Part shown: positions 17,541 through 26,928 of the stretch, piece after piece
Position numbering within the stretch: position 1 is the stretch's first letter
Layout of the letters: each line of letters starts with the position of its first letter
Source of the DNA: an uncultured Saprospiraceae bacterium
GTDB taxonomy: Bacteria > Bacteroidota > Bacteroidia > Chitinophagales > Saprospiraceae
NCBI GenBank assembly: GCA_937872385.1
Contig: CALMSO010000004.1
Span: 1-64,000 of the forward strand
Length of the DNA: 64,000 nt
Direction: 5' to 3'
Notes under the pieces: model-generated
Database searches by the model: none
The model's input: the letters and a program-made list of their open reading frames with translations, nothing else
What the model was told of the DNA's origin: nothing
Made by a program: the position numbers and the translations under genes

Positions 17541-20500
17541 TCACCGCATTAAGGTTACATCTCCTGTAAGCAATACTCGATTTTTACCATAAAATTGTAC
17601 TTCAATGGTATAAACATATACGCCGGTATTTACAAATTGCCCATTGAGCTTGCCATCCCAGCCGTACTGCGGGTCGTTGGGTAGAAATTTCTCAGCCATA
17701 AAAACAAGGCCGCCCCAGCGGTCAAAAACCTGAAACCGCTCAATCAAGACATCTTCTTCGCCAGAAAAAATCATAAACCGGTCGTTGAAGCCATCTTCAT
17801 TGGGTGAAAAAGCATTGGGTACAAACAAGCGCCCGAGGCTGTCCACCGTCACCTGAATGGTATCCGTAGCCATGCAGCCCAAGGCATTCGTAGCCGTCAC
17901 CCGGTAGCGCTCGGTGCGCTCCGCTACAATTGTTTGCTGCCAGCAGATGCAATCTTCTTTGAGTGTGCCACCCTCCCAGCGAAGGTTCGTAATGGTGCTA
18001 CGCGGCACGTTGACAATGGGTTCGAGCTGTACTTCAGTGCCTGTTTTTACAAAAATATCCTCGCCCAGATCTACCCGCAGAGTCATCCCATCTTTCAGGG
18101 AAAGCGTAGTTTGATATTGGCAGCCGCTGACATCCTCCACGGTAAGTTCATAAGCGCCGGCGGTCAGGCTATCAAAAACATCTGTCAACTCAAAAGCAGC
18201 GCCATTGAGGCTAAAGAAATAAGGTGCCGTGCCTCCGTTGACTCCCTGAATGACGATTTGACCAGTAGCGTCGCCCTTACATACCGGGTTCACAATTTGC
18301 GTTTGCACATCGGTTGGGTAGTTGGAATTGTCCATTACTTGCACGGTATCGGTTGCCGAGCAGCCGTTGTCAGGGTTGGTCACGCGCAGCAGATAGCGCC
18401 CTGCCCGATTGACCGACACGGCGGGCAGTTGCGGATTAGCAAAAGTAAAACCATTGTCGGCTGACCAAGCGTAGCGCAGGTTGCCATTGGTACTCGGATT
18501 GCCAATAGTTACCTCCGGTACGTTGCAATCGAGCATTTGGTCGTTGCCAGCATTGGCTACGGGCGGCATCTGGTTGATGCGTACTTCCACCGAATCGCTT
18601 TGGCGGCAGCCATTGTTTTGGTTGAAAACCGTCAACACATATACCCCGGGCTGATCCACTAAGGGCAAGGGCGTGTTGGCTCCGGTCAAAATATTGCCAT
18701 CGGCAGTCGTCCAGTTATATACAAAACCCGCGCCATTAGCTGAACTGGAGCCATCGAGGGTGGCGGTGCGCCGGTCGCAGGTAATGAGTTGCATCGGGCC
18801 CGCGCTCACCTGCGGAAAATCGTAACTGGCCGCCACCTGTACGCTGTCGCGGTTCGTACAGCCAAGGCTTTGGTCGGCAATTTCGAGCGTGTAGCGCCCC
18901 GGCGCGTCCACGGTAAGTTCTGGCGTGTCGCCGCCAAGCAATTCGCCAGCCTCATTGTACCAGCGATAGACGATATTGGGCCCCGTTGCGGATTTGGTGG
19001 CATCCAATAAAACCGTTTCTGTGCGGCAATCGAGAATACCGGTAGTTGCCAGTTCAATTTGCGGCACGTACGATAGGTCCACCACACGTACTTCAGCTGC
19101 ATCCGAGCGGCAGCCGTGCACGGGGTCGGTAGTCATCAGAATGTAAAGCCCAGGCATAGACACAACCGGATTCGACTGGTTTTGATTAGTAACATCAATG
19201 CCGGGTCCTTGCCATGCGTATTGCAAATTGCTGTTGTTGCTATTGCCAAGACTGACGCTGCTGCGATTGCAGTCGAGCGTTTGGTCTGCCCCCGCATCGG
19301 CGGTTGGGCGCGCCACCTCCCGAATGTCAATGCCCTCAGTTGCTGTGCAGCCAAATGCGTCTGTAATGGTCAGTGTATAACTACCTGGAGTTGTAATTCG
19401 TATGGTGCGGCTGGTATCACCATTCGACCAGTTGTAAGCATTATAACTCGGCGTGGCTTCAAGCAGCGCGGCTTCGCCTGTACAGAAAAACGGATCGCCA
19501 CTGATGGACAAGGGCGGTACGTCTCGTTGTGTAATATTGACAGAAGCCATTCCGGTGCAGCCGTTGGCATCGCGCACGGTTAGGGTGTAAGTACCACCGT
19601 TGGTGATAATGCGTTCCGGAGTGGTCGGGCCATCATTCCAGGTATAATCAGTGAAGCCTGGCGTAGCCATGATCGTAATAGCTGCGTTGCCGCAAATGGC
19701 ATCGGGTCCGTCAATAGACAAGGTTGGCACCGCAAAGGCGATCACTTCCACCTCGGCCTCAGCACTGCAATTATTGACATCAAAAACAGTGGCGCGGTAC
19801 AAGCCCGGCGCATTAATAGCAAGCATTGGTTCGGTAGCACCATTTGACCAATTGATGCGAGTGAAATTGCCTACAGCACTCAGGGTGGTCATAGCACCGG
19901 GGCACAGCCCTGTGTCGCCCTGAATAGCAATAGCCGGAACCGCATTTTCCAGCACATTAAAGATAGCCTCGGCCCGGCAGCCCTGCGCGTCCGTGACTGT
20001 CACGGTGTACGCTCCACCTGTAGTAACGCTAATAGCGCGTCCAGTAGCGCCGTTCGACCATTCGTAGAAAGGGAAGTTCACTCCGGCATCAATTGTGAGC
20101 TGAGTGCCCGCACAAAGGCTCGTATCCAAACCAACCGGAGGATTGTCGAATACGTAAGATTCTACCCTAAGCGTATCAGTAGCCGTGCAGCCATTTGCAT
20201 CTGTAACCGTTACGCGATAGGTGCCGCTTTGAAATACCTGAGTCCTAGCCGTTGTATCGCCATTCGACCATGCATAGCGGGTGAAAGGCGTGGTTGTAAA
20301 CAATTCGCCGCCTGTGTCGGGGCAAAAGATTAAATCGCCCGCTATTTCTACTGACGCCGCGTCGAAAGCGGACAATGTAGTAGAAATGCTACCTTGACAG
20401 CCTTCGGCGCTTTCTACTTCGAGGGTATAAACGCCCGGTGCCGCCACGGTAATGGCAGGGGTAGTAGCTCCTGTACTCCAGCGATATACGGGAAAACTGT

Positions 20501-22274
20501 CGCGGCTTTGCAGCGTAGCAATGGCATCTGGGCAGATGCCCGCAGCCCCTTCGATTATTGGCGTTGGCAGCGCATTTTCGATCACATCCACTGTCGCTTC
20601 GCCCTGGCAGCCATCGGCATCGGTCACCGTAAGACGGTAAGTGCCGGGCGTATTTACATCAATGGCAGTAGTAGTCGCATTATTCGACCAAAGATAATCG
20701 GCAAAACCCGGTGGCGCGGTCAGACGCGTGGCTTCGCCCGCACAAAATGCAGGCGTGCCTTGAACCGTTGGCGTAAGCGCCTCCTTACGGGTGACGGTTA
20801 GCTCGGCCTCAGCCCGACAACCGTCAGCATCCGTTACTGTGACGCGGTATGTCCCGGACTCGCTCACATCGAGCGTGGCGGTGGTAGCCCCAGTGGACCA
20901 AGCATATTGTGTAAAAGCGGCGTCGGTGCGCAAGGTATTGGTTGTACCGAAACAAAACGTATTGTCGCCTTCGACAGTAAAATCTGGTTTTCGGCCTTCT
21001 GTAACGCTGGTTTGTGCAATGGCTTCGCAGCCAAAGTCATTCGTAACCGTCACGCTGTAAGTGCCCGCTGATCGTACTTCGGTAAACGAGGTGGTCGCGC
21101 CAGTTGACCATTGATAGCTCGTAAAACCTGTCCCTGCTTCAAGGCGCAATGGGTCGTCAAGACAGACTACCGTGCCGCCGCCAATCGTCAATTGTGGATC
21201 CGGTGCCTGGGTCACCGTGAAATTAGCCTCGCTTTCGCAGTTATTGCTATTGGTCACAGTGACCGTGTAAGTGCCAGGTGCATTGACGGTAATATCGGCA
21301 CTCGTTTCTCCAGTGCTCCAGCGATAGCTTTGGTAGCCGCCCCCCGCTCGCAGGAGGGTCGTTTCACCATTGCAAATGGCTGCATCGCCAGTGATTTGAG
21401 GGGGAGTATCCGGCACAACGGTGACGAGCACCTCATCGGCGAGTACGCATGTTTCGTCGCGGATGCTCAGAATGAATTGCAGCGTACCGGTAAAGTTATT
21501 CGGGATAGTCACCATCGCATTCGGGTCATTGACGTCGCTCAGCAATGCCAGCACTTCGGGCATTCCCAACCAAGTGTAAGTAACATTGGCTCCTACATTG
21601 GCTGCGCTGCCATTTAAGCGAAACGAGCCGTCGCTGGTGCACACCTGCCGATCAATACCGGCATTGACAATGCGATCGCGGCAAACTGGATTGGCTTGGC
21701 AATTGAGAAAAGGAGCCGCTGAGCCGCCCCAGGTAAGCGTAAACCCGCGTGAAGTGCCGCCAAAATTATCCAAAAGTAAATAATATCCTTCACCGGGCTG
21801 CACCACCATTGGCGCTACAAAACCATCCGACATTACGTCTTGGCTGGTGGCCGTAGCCCCCATACCGAGGCCAGTGAGCGGGCAAAAATCGCATTCAAAC
21901 CAAGCAAAGGAACAACGCACCGGGTCGCCGAGGCTGTCGCAGCGTAGGTCAGGGCCGTAGATGGCAAAATCGTAGTCTTCGCCGTAGCCGCCAAAGGGAT
22001 TGATAGAAAACTCAATCACGCTGTTGGGCGGCATATCCCTTCTGAATTCGAAATAGTACCAGGCGCTTTCGTTTTCTCTGGTCTGGAGGCAGCCGGCCCG
22101 GTTGTTCGGGTTGGCAAAGTCGTCTATGCCGGGGCCACGGGGTGTAAAATTGACCGGCCCATCGCTGCATATCACTTGTGCCCGAACGCAGTCATTGTTT
22201 TGACCGGTCAGTGCAGAGGTAAGTAGAAAGCTGCCTATCAGTGGCAACAGGTAATTCCAAGACGCACGCCACAT
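17541..22274 (-). CDS. Giant Ig/PKD-repeat adhesin with type B T9SS domain (gliding-type CHU_C)
   Basis: The 1577-residue protein starts with a signal peptide (MWRASWNYLLPLIGSFLLTS). Residues to about 195 form a lectin-like jelly-roll domain (ENESAWYYFEFRRDMPP). After a first Ig-like region there are ten tandem repeats of about 67 residues, each with a Cys near the start, a Y.WS(T/N)GATT core and GTY.VTVTDA.GC near the end. Four PKD-like units (ADAGADQTLDC type) and one SprB-like unit follow. The last 95 residues (FVPNAFSPNEDGFNDRFMIF onward) are the CHU_C/type B sorting signal. It is probably carried outside by T9SS and bound to the cell surface as an adhesin or in gliding. It is transcribed alone. 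Confidence 0.93.
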   Translation of the reverse strand: MWRASWNYLLPLIGSFLLTSALTGQNNDCVRAQVICSDGPVNFTPRGPGIDDFANPNNRAGCLQTRENESAWYYFEFRRDMPPNSVIEFSINPFGGYGEDYDFAIYGPDLRCDSLGDPVRCSFAWFECDFCPLTGLGMGATATSQDVMSDGFVAPMVVQPGEGYYLLLDNFGGTSRGFTLTWGGSAAPFLNCQANPVCRDRIVNAGIDRQVCTSDGSFRLNGSAANVGANVTYTWLGMPEVLALLSDVNDPNAMVTIPNNFTGTLQFILSIRDETCVLADEVLVTVVPDTPPQITGDAAICNGETTLLRAGGGYQSYRWSTGETSADITVNAPGTYTVTVTNSNNCESEANFTVTQAPDPQLTIGGGTVVCLDDPLRLEAGTGFTSYQWSTGATTSFTEVRSAGTYSVTVTNDFGCEAIAQTSVTEGRKPDFTVEGDNTFCFGTTNTLRTDAAFTQYAWSTGATTATLDVSESGTYRVTVTDADGCRAEAELTVTRKEALTPTVQGTPAFCAGEATRLTAPPGFADYLWSNNATTTAIDVNTPGTYRLTVTDADGCQGEATVDVIENALPTPIIEGAAGICPDAIATLQSRDSFPVYRWSTGATTPAITVAAPGVYTLEVESAEGCQGSISTTLSAFDAASVEIAGDLIFCPDTGGELFTTTPFTRYAWSNGDTTARTQVFQSGTYRVTVTDANGCTATDTLRVESYVFDNPPVGLDTSLCAGTQLTIDAGVNFPFYEWSNGATGRAISVTTGGAYTVTVTDAQGCRAEAIFNVLENAVPAIAIQGDTGLCPGAMTTLSAVGNFTRINWSNGATEPMLAINAPGLYRATVFDVNNCSAEAEVEVIAFAVPTLSIDGPDAICGNAAITIMATPGFTDYTWNDGPTTPERIITNGGTYTLTVRDANGCTGMASVNITQRDVPPLSISGDPFFCTGEAALLEATPSYNAYNWSNGDTSRTIRITTPGSYTLTITDAFGCTATEGIDIREVARPTADAGADQTLDCNRSSVSLGNSNNSNLQYAWQGPGIDVTNQNQSNPVVSMPGLYILMTTDPVHGCRSDAAEVRVVDLSYVPQIELATTGILDCRTETVLLDATKSATGPNIVYRWYNEAGELLGGDTPELTVDAPGRYTLEIADQSLGCTNRDSVQVAASYDFPQVSAGPMQLITCDRRTATLDGSSSANGAGFVYNWTTADGNILTGANTPLPLVDQPGVYVLTVFNQNNGCRQSDSVEVRINQMPPVANAGNDQMLDCNVPEVTIGNPSTNGNLRYAWSADNGFTFANPQLPAVSVNRAGRYLLRVTNPDNGCSATDTVQVMDNSNYPTDVQTQIVNPVCKGDATGQIVIQGVNGGTAPYFFSLNGAAFELTDVFDSLTAGAYELTVEDVSGCQYQTTLSLKDGMTLRVDLGEDIFVKTGTEVQLEPIVNVPRSTITNLRWEGGTLKEDCICWQQTIVAERTERYRVTATNALGCMATDTIQVTVDSLGRLFVPNAFSPNEDGFNDRFMIFSGEEDVLIERFQVFDRWGGLVFMAEKFLPNDPQYGWDGKLNGQFVNTGVYVYTIEVQFYGKNRVLLTGDVTLMR

Positions 22275-22669
22275 GTTTCATCGGTTTTTGTAATGACTAA
22301 AATATACACCAAAGCCCGTCGGGACAAGCTTTGTCACGCAAATATGGTCATGGAACATTTTTTTGCATACCAGGGTCGGAGAAGACGTTTGTTCAGGGAA
22401 ATGTTCGTGGTAAGTTTGTTGGTGGTCAACACTTTAACAATGCATAACTTGTATTTAAAACAAAGATAATTTATCTTTTTGAAAATGTAGCATATATATG
22501 TGTTAAAATGTAATTAATTTTCATAAAACAATCATTATCAATATTTTATGCTTTTTATTTTATCATAACAAACAGAACACGGGCATCTTTTGTAAACAAA
22601 TATTACAAAGGAAATGATATGAAAAAATATACATTTTGACGGATAACAGACGTTTTTTCAATGCCCCAA
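22275..22669. other. 395-bp AT-rich intergenic region upstream of the giant adhesin
   Basis: No gene is visible. A possible leftward promoter for the adhesin is TTG (22327-22325), 18 bases, TATATTTT (22306-22299). The remainder next to the proline dehydrogenase stop is very AT-rich (about 22440-22640) with no clear terminator hairpin. Confidence 0.4.
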
Positions 22670-23857
22670 TCAGGCCAAACCCCGGCGTTTCATCTCCGCC
22701 AACACTAACTTGTACTCTCGTGTCATGTCGCCGGTGACGGAGGAGTTTTCCTCGGCCCGCCGAATCAAATAAGGCACGACATCGCGCACTGGCCCGTAGG
22801 GTACATATTTGGCCACATTGAAGCCGGCTTGCGCCAAATTGAAGGTGAGATTGTCGCTCATACCGTATAACTGACTGAATAACAGGTGTGGATGATCGCG
22901 CGGGATGCTACGTTGAGCGATGAGTTCGGCCTGCAGCATGGCGCTATCAGCATTGTGCGAGGCATTGCAAGAAGCGATGTATTCGTAGTTGTCCACACAA
23001 AAACGCACAGCGGTATTAAAGGCATCGTCGGTGGCATTTTTACTGGTGTGAATCGGCGAGCGGTAGCCCATGCGAGCGGCCCGATCACGCTCTTTCTCCA
23101 TGTAAGCGCCGCGCACGAGCTTAGCACCGAGCAGATAGCCACTTTTGCGCGCCTGGTTGAAAGAATGCATGAGATATTGGAGCTGGTCGTGCCGATACAA
23201 TTGGAAGGTATTGAAAACGACTGCTTTTTCCTGGTTGTAGCGCTTCATCATCAGATTGACAAGGTGGTTGATGCTGTCTTGGATCCAGGTTTCCTCCGCA
23301 TCAAAATAAACGCCTACGCCACAACGGGCAGCGGTGTAGCAAATGGCATCTACCCGCTTGAGCACATTTTTGTATTCTAAGCGCAGTTCTTGACTCAGTA
23401 CCTCACCTTTTTGTAATGCCTCCAGCAGCCCGAAGCGAGCCAAGCCTGTTATTTTGGAACTTACCACCGGCACCCCGGGCGTTTGGGCCGCAAACTCGAT
23501 AGCCCGGATGGTTTCGTTCATCGTCAGGTTGAAATCTTCCTCCCGTTCCTTGGCCTCAGCCCCATAATCAAGAATCGTCAGGACGTTTTGCTTTTGCAAA
23601 TGCTGCACCGTTTTTTGGGTTTCTAACAGTGTGGTGCCCCCGCAAAACTGCTCGAAAATGGTATTTTTGACGATGCTTTCTACAAAAGGCAAGTGCATTT
23701 TGATGGCAGCAATACCCAGCTTGGAGCCGATGCCCACGAGCCAGTGTTTGTTCATCAGGGCAAATATCCGCGCCGACTTGCGCAGTTGCTCGTCGGTTTT
23801 GCCGGCAAAGGCAATTTCAGTATTGGTGAAGTCAGGCAGCGCGTGCGGTTGTTGCAT
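22670..23857 (-). CDS. putA-like PRODH: Proline dehydrogenase
   Basis: I choose the start at 23857 (MQQPHALPDFTNTEIAFAGK, 395 residues) because the family's conserved part begins just there. The frame is open to 24001, but the first 20 codons of that version lie inside a copy of the modular repeat whose near-identical twin (copy e) is intergenic; 23905 is another possible start. The protein has the PRODH barrel motifs, including YRSPIHTSKNATDDAFNTAV and the C-terminal PYGPVRDVVPYLIRRAEENS FAD-binding end. It oxidises proline to pyrroline-5-carboxylate with FAD and feeds electrons to quinone. No P5C dehydrogenase is nearby. It is the single-domain form found in Bacteroidota. Confidence 0.92.
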   Translation of the reverse strand: MQQPHALPDFTNTEIAFAGKTDEQLRKSARIFALMNKHWLVGIGSKLGIAAIKMHLPFVESIVKNTIFEQFCGGTTLLETQKTVQHLQKQNVLTILDYGAEAKEREEDFNLTMNETIRAIEFAAQTPGVPVVSSKITGLARFGLLEALQKGEVLSQELRLEYKNVLKRVDAICYTAARCGVGVYFDAEETWIQDSINHLVNLMMKRYNQEKAVVFNTFQLYRHDQLQYLMHSFNQARKSGYLLGAKLVRGAYMEKERDRAARMGYRSPIHTSKNATDDAFNTAVRFCVDNYEYIASCNASHNADSAMLQAELIAQRSIPRDHPHLLFSQLYGMSDNLTFNLAQAGFNVAKYVPYGPVRDVVPYLIRRAEENSSVTGDMTREYKLVLAEMKRRGLA

Positions 23858-23943
23858 ATCGCTGGAATTTGTGGTAGTCGTATTGGTCAGGTTGTTAGCG
23901 CGCATGGCGATTTGCTTTTTTGCGATTTGCTGTTGGATTATAA

Positions 23944-24205
23944 GTTCTTGGACATAATTATTTTTAGTAGATTTTTTTGCAAACAACTGATTATCAGACA
24001 ATAGATATTAGATGCCAGATGCCAGATTTTGAGATGCCAGATTTTAGATAATAGATTTTAGATGCGAGATACCATCACCTATGACCTATGACCTATCACC
24101 AATGACCCATCACCCTTTTTCAACCTTTAAACTTCTCAACCTTTAAACCTAATTTCCTTATATCCTTATTTATCCTATTCCCCTATTTAACCAATAACTA
24201 ATAAT
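23944..24205 (-). repeat. Modular intergenic repeat, copy f
   Basis: A full copy lies between aroE and proline dehydrogenase. It has the tail (GGACATAATTATTTTTAGTA region), AGATGCCAGAT units, the middle block GATGCGAGATACCATCACC with a duplicated CTATGAC unit, and a more diverged C-rich part. The tail overlaps the extended reading frame of proline dehydrogenase. Confidence 0.88.
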
Positions 24206-24211
24206 ACCCCA

Positions 24212-24985
24212 TCACTTATTCCATATTTCCCAGGCTTTTTCTGCTTGAGCGTGCAGCATAGGCAAGCCGTTCAGCACCGCGGCCCCTTGTGCAAGTCCTT
24301 TTTGTAAAAAGCGCGTCTCCGCTGGATTATAGACTAAATCGTACAACAGATGCCGATTGCTAATACAATGATACGGAATATCTGGAAAAGTAGCAATATG
24401 TGGCGCCATTCCCAAAGGCGTGGTATTGATAATCAACAGAGCCTTTGCCAGCAGCGTGCAGTCAAGTTGATCATAGCTGAGGTCGCCTTTACCTGCATCG
24501 CGCGAAACGGTAGCATACGCTATACCCATCGTATTCAATACAAACTGCACGGCCTTAGCTGCGCCGCCACCACCGAGTATGAGTGCGCGTGCCGGTTGGG
24601 CCTGATTTTCCGTCAAAAAGGTTTGCAAGGTATCCGCGAATCCGTAGGCATCGGTATTATAACCTGTGAGCCGCCCTTCGACGATGCGAATGGTATTGAC
24701 TGCACCAATGGTTTGGGCGCCTTCGTCGAGCGCATTGAGATAAGGCAATACCGCCTCTTTGTAAGGAATGGTCACGTTCAGCCCGCATAAGTTCGGATAT
24801 TGGCAAATCAGCTGCGGTAATTCTGTGATGTTCCTTAAAGGAAACAATTCGTAGTGCGTATTGTTAAATCCGGCTTGGGCAAATTTTTCTGTAAAATACT
24901 TTTTGGAAAAAGAATGCGACAGCGGGTAGCCAATCAGCCCGAAAAGTCGTGTGTATTGCAATAAATCAGCGTTGAACTCAGGCAT
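24212..24985 (-). CDS. aroE: Shikimate dehydrogenase
   Basis: The start at 24985 (MPEFNADLLQYTRLFGLIGY) gives 257 residues, normal for AroE; a frame reaching 25036 runs inside the upstream gene. Shikimate-binding SHSFSK, the catalytic Lys in NVTIPYKEAVLP, GAVNTI and the NADP loop GGGGAAKAV are all present. It reduces 3-dehydroshikimate to shikimate in aromatic amino acid synthesis. The start overlaps the stop of the upstream DUF368 gene by 8 bases (ATGCCTGA), so translation is probably coupled. Confidence 0.95.
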   Translation of the reverse strand: MPEFNADLLQYTRLFGLIGYPLSHSFSKKYFTEKFAQAGFNNTHYELFPLRNITELPQLICQYPNLCGLNVTIPYKEAVLPYLNALDEGAQTIGAVNTIRIVEGRLTGYNTDAYGFADTLQTFLTENQAQPARALILGGGGAAKAVQFVLNTMGIAYATVSRDAGKGDLSYDQLDCTLLAKALLIINTTPLGMAPHIATFPDIPYHCISNRHLLYDLVYNPAETRFLQKGLAQGAAVLNGLPMLHAQAEKAWEIWNK

Positions 24986-25928
24986 GAGTAGGGTGTTTCT
25001 TTTTGCCTGCGCGCTCGATGAGCCATACCGTTGCAAAACCGATTATAAAACAAAGCGCCACGCCTATTAAAAACGGCTCGCCCTCGTATTGGGCAGGTGC
25101 TACGCTTCGTTCGATAAAAGGCACTTGCTCGCCCTTGCTATTGAGGCGGTACTCCACGACGTTGCGCCAAGGCCAGATTTTGTTGAGTGAGCCGAGAATG
25201 AAGCCAGTTAGCAAAGCTAAGGTAAGATTGTGATACCGACGAAACATCCAGGAAAGTACCCGCGAAAAAGTGGCTAACCCAACGATACAACCGACGGCAA
25301 AAACACTCACGATGAGCAGGCTTTGGATGTCAAAAGATTGTAATAAGCTTTTCACGGCGCCAATGATAGTAGTGTACATGCCTAATAGCAGCAATACGAA
25401 GCTTCCGGATACGCCCGGCAAAATCAGCGCTGAAATGGCCACTGCCCCCGCTACAAAAACAAACCACAGGGCTTCCGTGCCTTGCGAAGGCGTAGCAATG
25501 GTAATGAAAAACGCTAAGGCCGCTCCTACCAGCAGCGCCAGCCATGCTTGCAAGCTCCAACGCGTCACTTGCCGTGCAATAAAAGCCGCCGAAGCAATAA
25601 TCAGACCAAAGAAAAATGCCCAAAGCATTTCCGGGTAGTTTTCCATTAAATGGGTGACCCCAAAAATGCCAATAATGATGCCAAGGGCCATGCCGCTCAG
25701 TAGTGACGCCACAAAAACGCCGTCAATAGCGACCCATGCTTTAGCAATGCCGCCCGTGCGCAGCCCCTGAATGATTTCCGGGCCGAGTATGTTTTTAATA
25801 GCCGCCAGTAGCCGCTCGTAAATACCAGTGATAAAGGCAATTGTGCCACCTGAAACGCCGGGAATAACCTCGGCAATACCCATCGCCAGCCCACGCAGGG
25901 CAATCAGAGAGTTGCTTGTCCAATTCAT
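24978..25928 (-). CDS. popT: DUF368 membrane protein, PopT-like undecaprenyl-phosphate translocase
   Basis: The 316-residue protein has about nine membrane helices and the DUF368 signature near the start (GLAMGIAEVIPGVSGGTIAF) and again in the middle (SALILPGVSGSFVLLLLGMY). DUF368 proteins were shown to return the lipid carrier undecaprenyl phosphate to the inner leaflet for reuse in cell-wall and surface-glycan synthesis; assignment here is by family. It overlaps aroE by 8 bases and begins 53 bp after the Uma2 gene, so the three may be co-transcribed. Confidence 0.88.
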   Translation of the reverse strand: MNWTSNSLIALRGLAMGIAEVIPGVSGGTIAFITGIYERLLAAIKNILGPEIIQGLRTGGIAKAWVAIDGVFVASLLSGMALGIIIGIFGVTHLMENYPEMLWAFFFGLIIASAAFIARQVTRWSLQAWLALLVGAALAFFITIATPSQGTEALWFVFVAGAVAISALILPGVSGSFVLLLLGMYTTIIGAVKSLLQSFDIQSLLIVSVFAVGCIVGLATFSRVLSWMFRRYHNLTLALLTGFILGSLNKIWPWRNVVEYRLNSKGEQVPFIERSVAPAQYEGEPFLIGVALCFIIGFATVWLIERAGKKKHPTHA

Positions 25929-25981
25929 GCGGGCAAAGGTAAGGATTTGGCGGATATTATAGCTAAATGGTTTTGAGATTA

Positions 25982-26782
25982 CTATGTTTCATCCGGATCT
26001 ATACCTAATTGACGTAGTTTTTCGGCGAGGCGTTGTGCACGTTGCGTTTCTTGGTTTGCACGTTGCGTTTCTTGGTTTGCACGTTGCGTTTCTTGGTTTG
26101 CACGTTGCGTTTCTTGCAAAGCACGCGCCTCTACTTCCATCAGGTGGCGCTGGGCCTGGCTAAGCAAACGGCGTTTTTCCTGTAGTTCAGCCATTGCTTC
26201 TTCGCCGAATTGCAGCAATTCAAGGTAAGATAAAAAGCGTTTGCCATCAGCCTGATACAAGCGCAGGGTGTCTGGCGTCCACTCCATTCGGATATCCAAC
26301 AGCGGGCTTACCCAGTCGCGCAGAGCGGTTTCTGGTAAAGGTTGCAAGCTATCATTTGCACGCAAATAGCCTTCCATTCGGTTGTGGTCAGGATCGTAGA
26401 TGTAGTATTCCTGTACGCCATAACGTTCATAAAACGCTAATTTTTTGCGCATTTCCGCTGCGCGATTTCCCGGTGAAAGGATTTCAAATACGACTTGTGG
26501 CGCTATGTTATCTTCCAGCCATTGCAAATAGGAACCACGATGCCCTTTAGGACGCCCCAACACCACTAATACATCTGGGGCCAGCCGAATATCGGGTCGG
26601 CCTTCTACTGGATACCAGAAAAGGTCTCCCGCAATGAATACATCCGCTTGATGGACAAAACAGGCTTCCAGCCCCAGCTTAATCAGCACAATCCACTCGA
26701 ATTGAAGGGTATTCTCTGCCATCGGTTCGCCGTCCGTTTCAGGGTATATAAGATAAAGCCGATCTTTGGGTATGCCTGCCAT
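25982..26782 (-). CDS. Uma2-family PD-(D/E)XK endonuclease-like protein with tandem-repeat tail
   Basis: The 266-residue protein has a Uma2 (DUF820) nuclease fold at about 20-190: DIRLAPDVLVVLGRP with the first acidic residue, VVFEILSPGNRAAEMRKKLA with the Glu, and YGVQEYYIYDPDHNRMEGY. Uma2 proteins are restriction-endonuclease-like, mostly of unknown role, and are numerous in cyanobacteria and some Bacteroidota. The C-terminal tail is a coiled coil (EEAMAELQEKRRLLSQAQRH) with a perfect seven-residue repeat ETQRANQ made by 21-bp DNA repeats. It is not beside a methylase, so I do not call it restriction. Confidence 0.88.
   Translation of the reverse strand: MAGIPKDRLYLIYPETDGEPMAENTLQFEWIVLIKLGLEACFVHQADVFIAGDLFWYPVEGRPDIRLAPDVLVVLGRPKGHRGSYLQWLEDNIAPQVVFEILSPGNRAAEMRKKLAFYERYGVQEYYIYDPDHNRMEGYLRANDSLQPLPETALRDWVSPLLDIRMEWTPDTLRLYQADGKRFLSYLELLQFGEEAMAELQEKRRLLSQAQRHLMEVEARALQETQRANQETQRANQETQRANQETQRAQRLAEKLRQLGIDPDET
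26037..26115 (-). repeat. 21-bp tandem repeat inside the Uma2 gene
   Basis: Three exact units (26037-26057, 26058-26078, 26079-26099) and most of a fourth encode ETQRANQ heptads. Units are a whole number of codons, so copy-number changes would keep the frame and only lengthen the coiled coil. Confidence 0.9.
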
Positions 26783-26928
26783 AGCTGTACCTGTTTTTTT
26801 ACCAAAAATAATGCTTTCTTACTGGAAATGCAAGTGCTGGACTACTACCATATCATTTTTGCAATTGCAATTGCTATAAAATGCGCTGCGGTAATAGCCC
26901 TATGCCTTTTTGGTCTTGTCACTTGCCG

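Noticed and set aside
17541..22274. Regular periodicity of about 200 bp that could look like an array or CRISPR-like structure
   Set aside because: The period is in frame over one long reading frame and encodes Ig-like repeats; units are diverged at DNA level and there are no unique spacers.
25037..25928. Longer AroE start inside the DUF368 gene
   Set aside because: The extra residues are out-of-frame coding sequence of the upstream gene; the 8-base stop-start overlap is the natural arrangement.
25982..26782. Uma2 protein as a restriction-modification component
   Set aside because: No methyltransferase or specificity gene is adjacent; Uma2 proteins mostly occur as orphans of unknown role.
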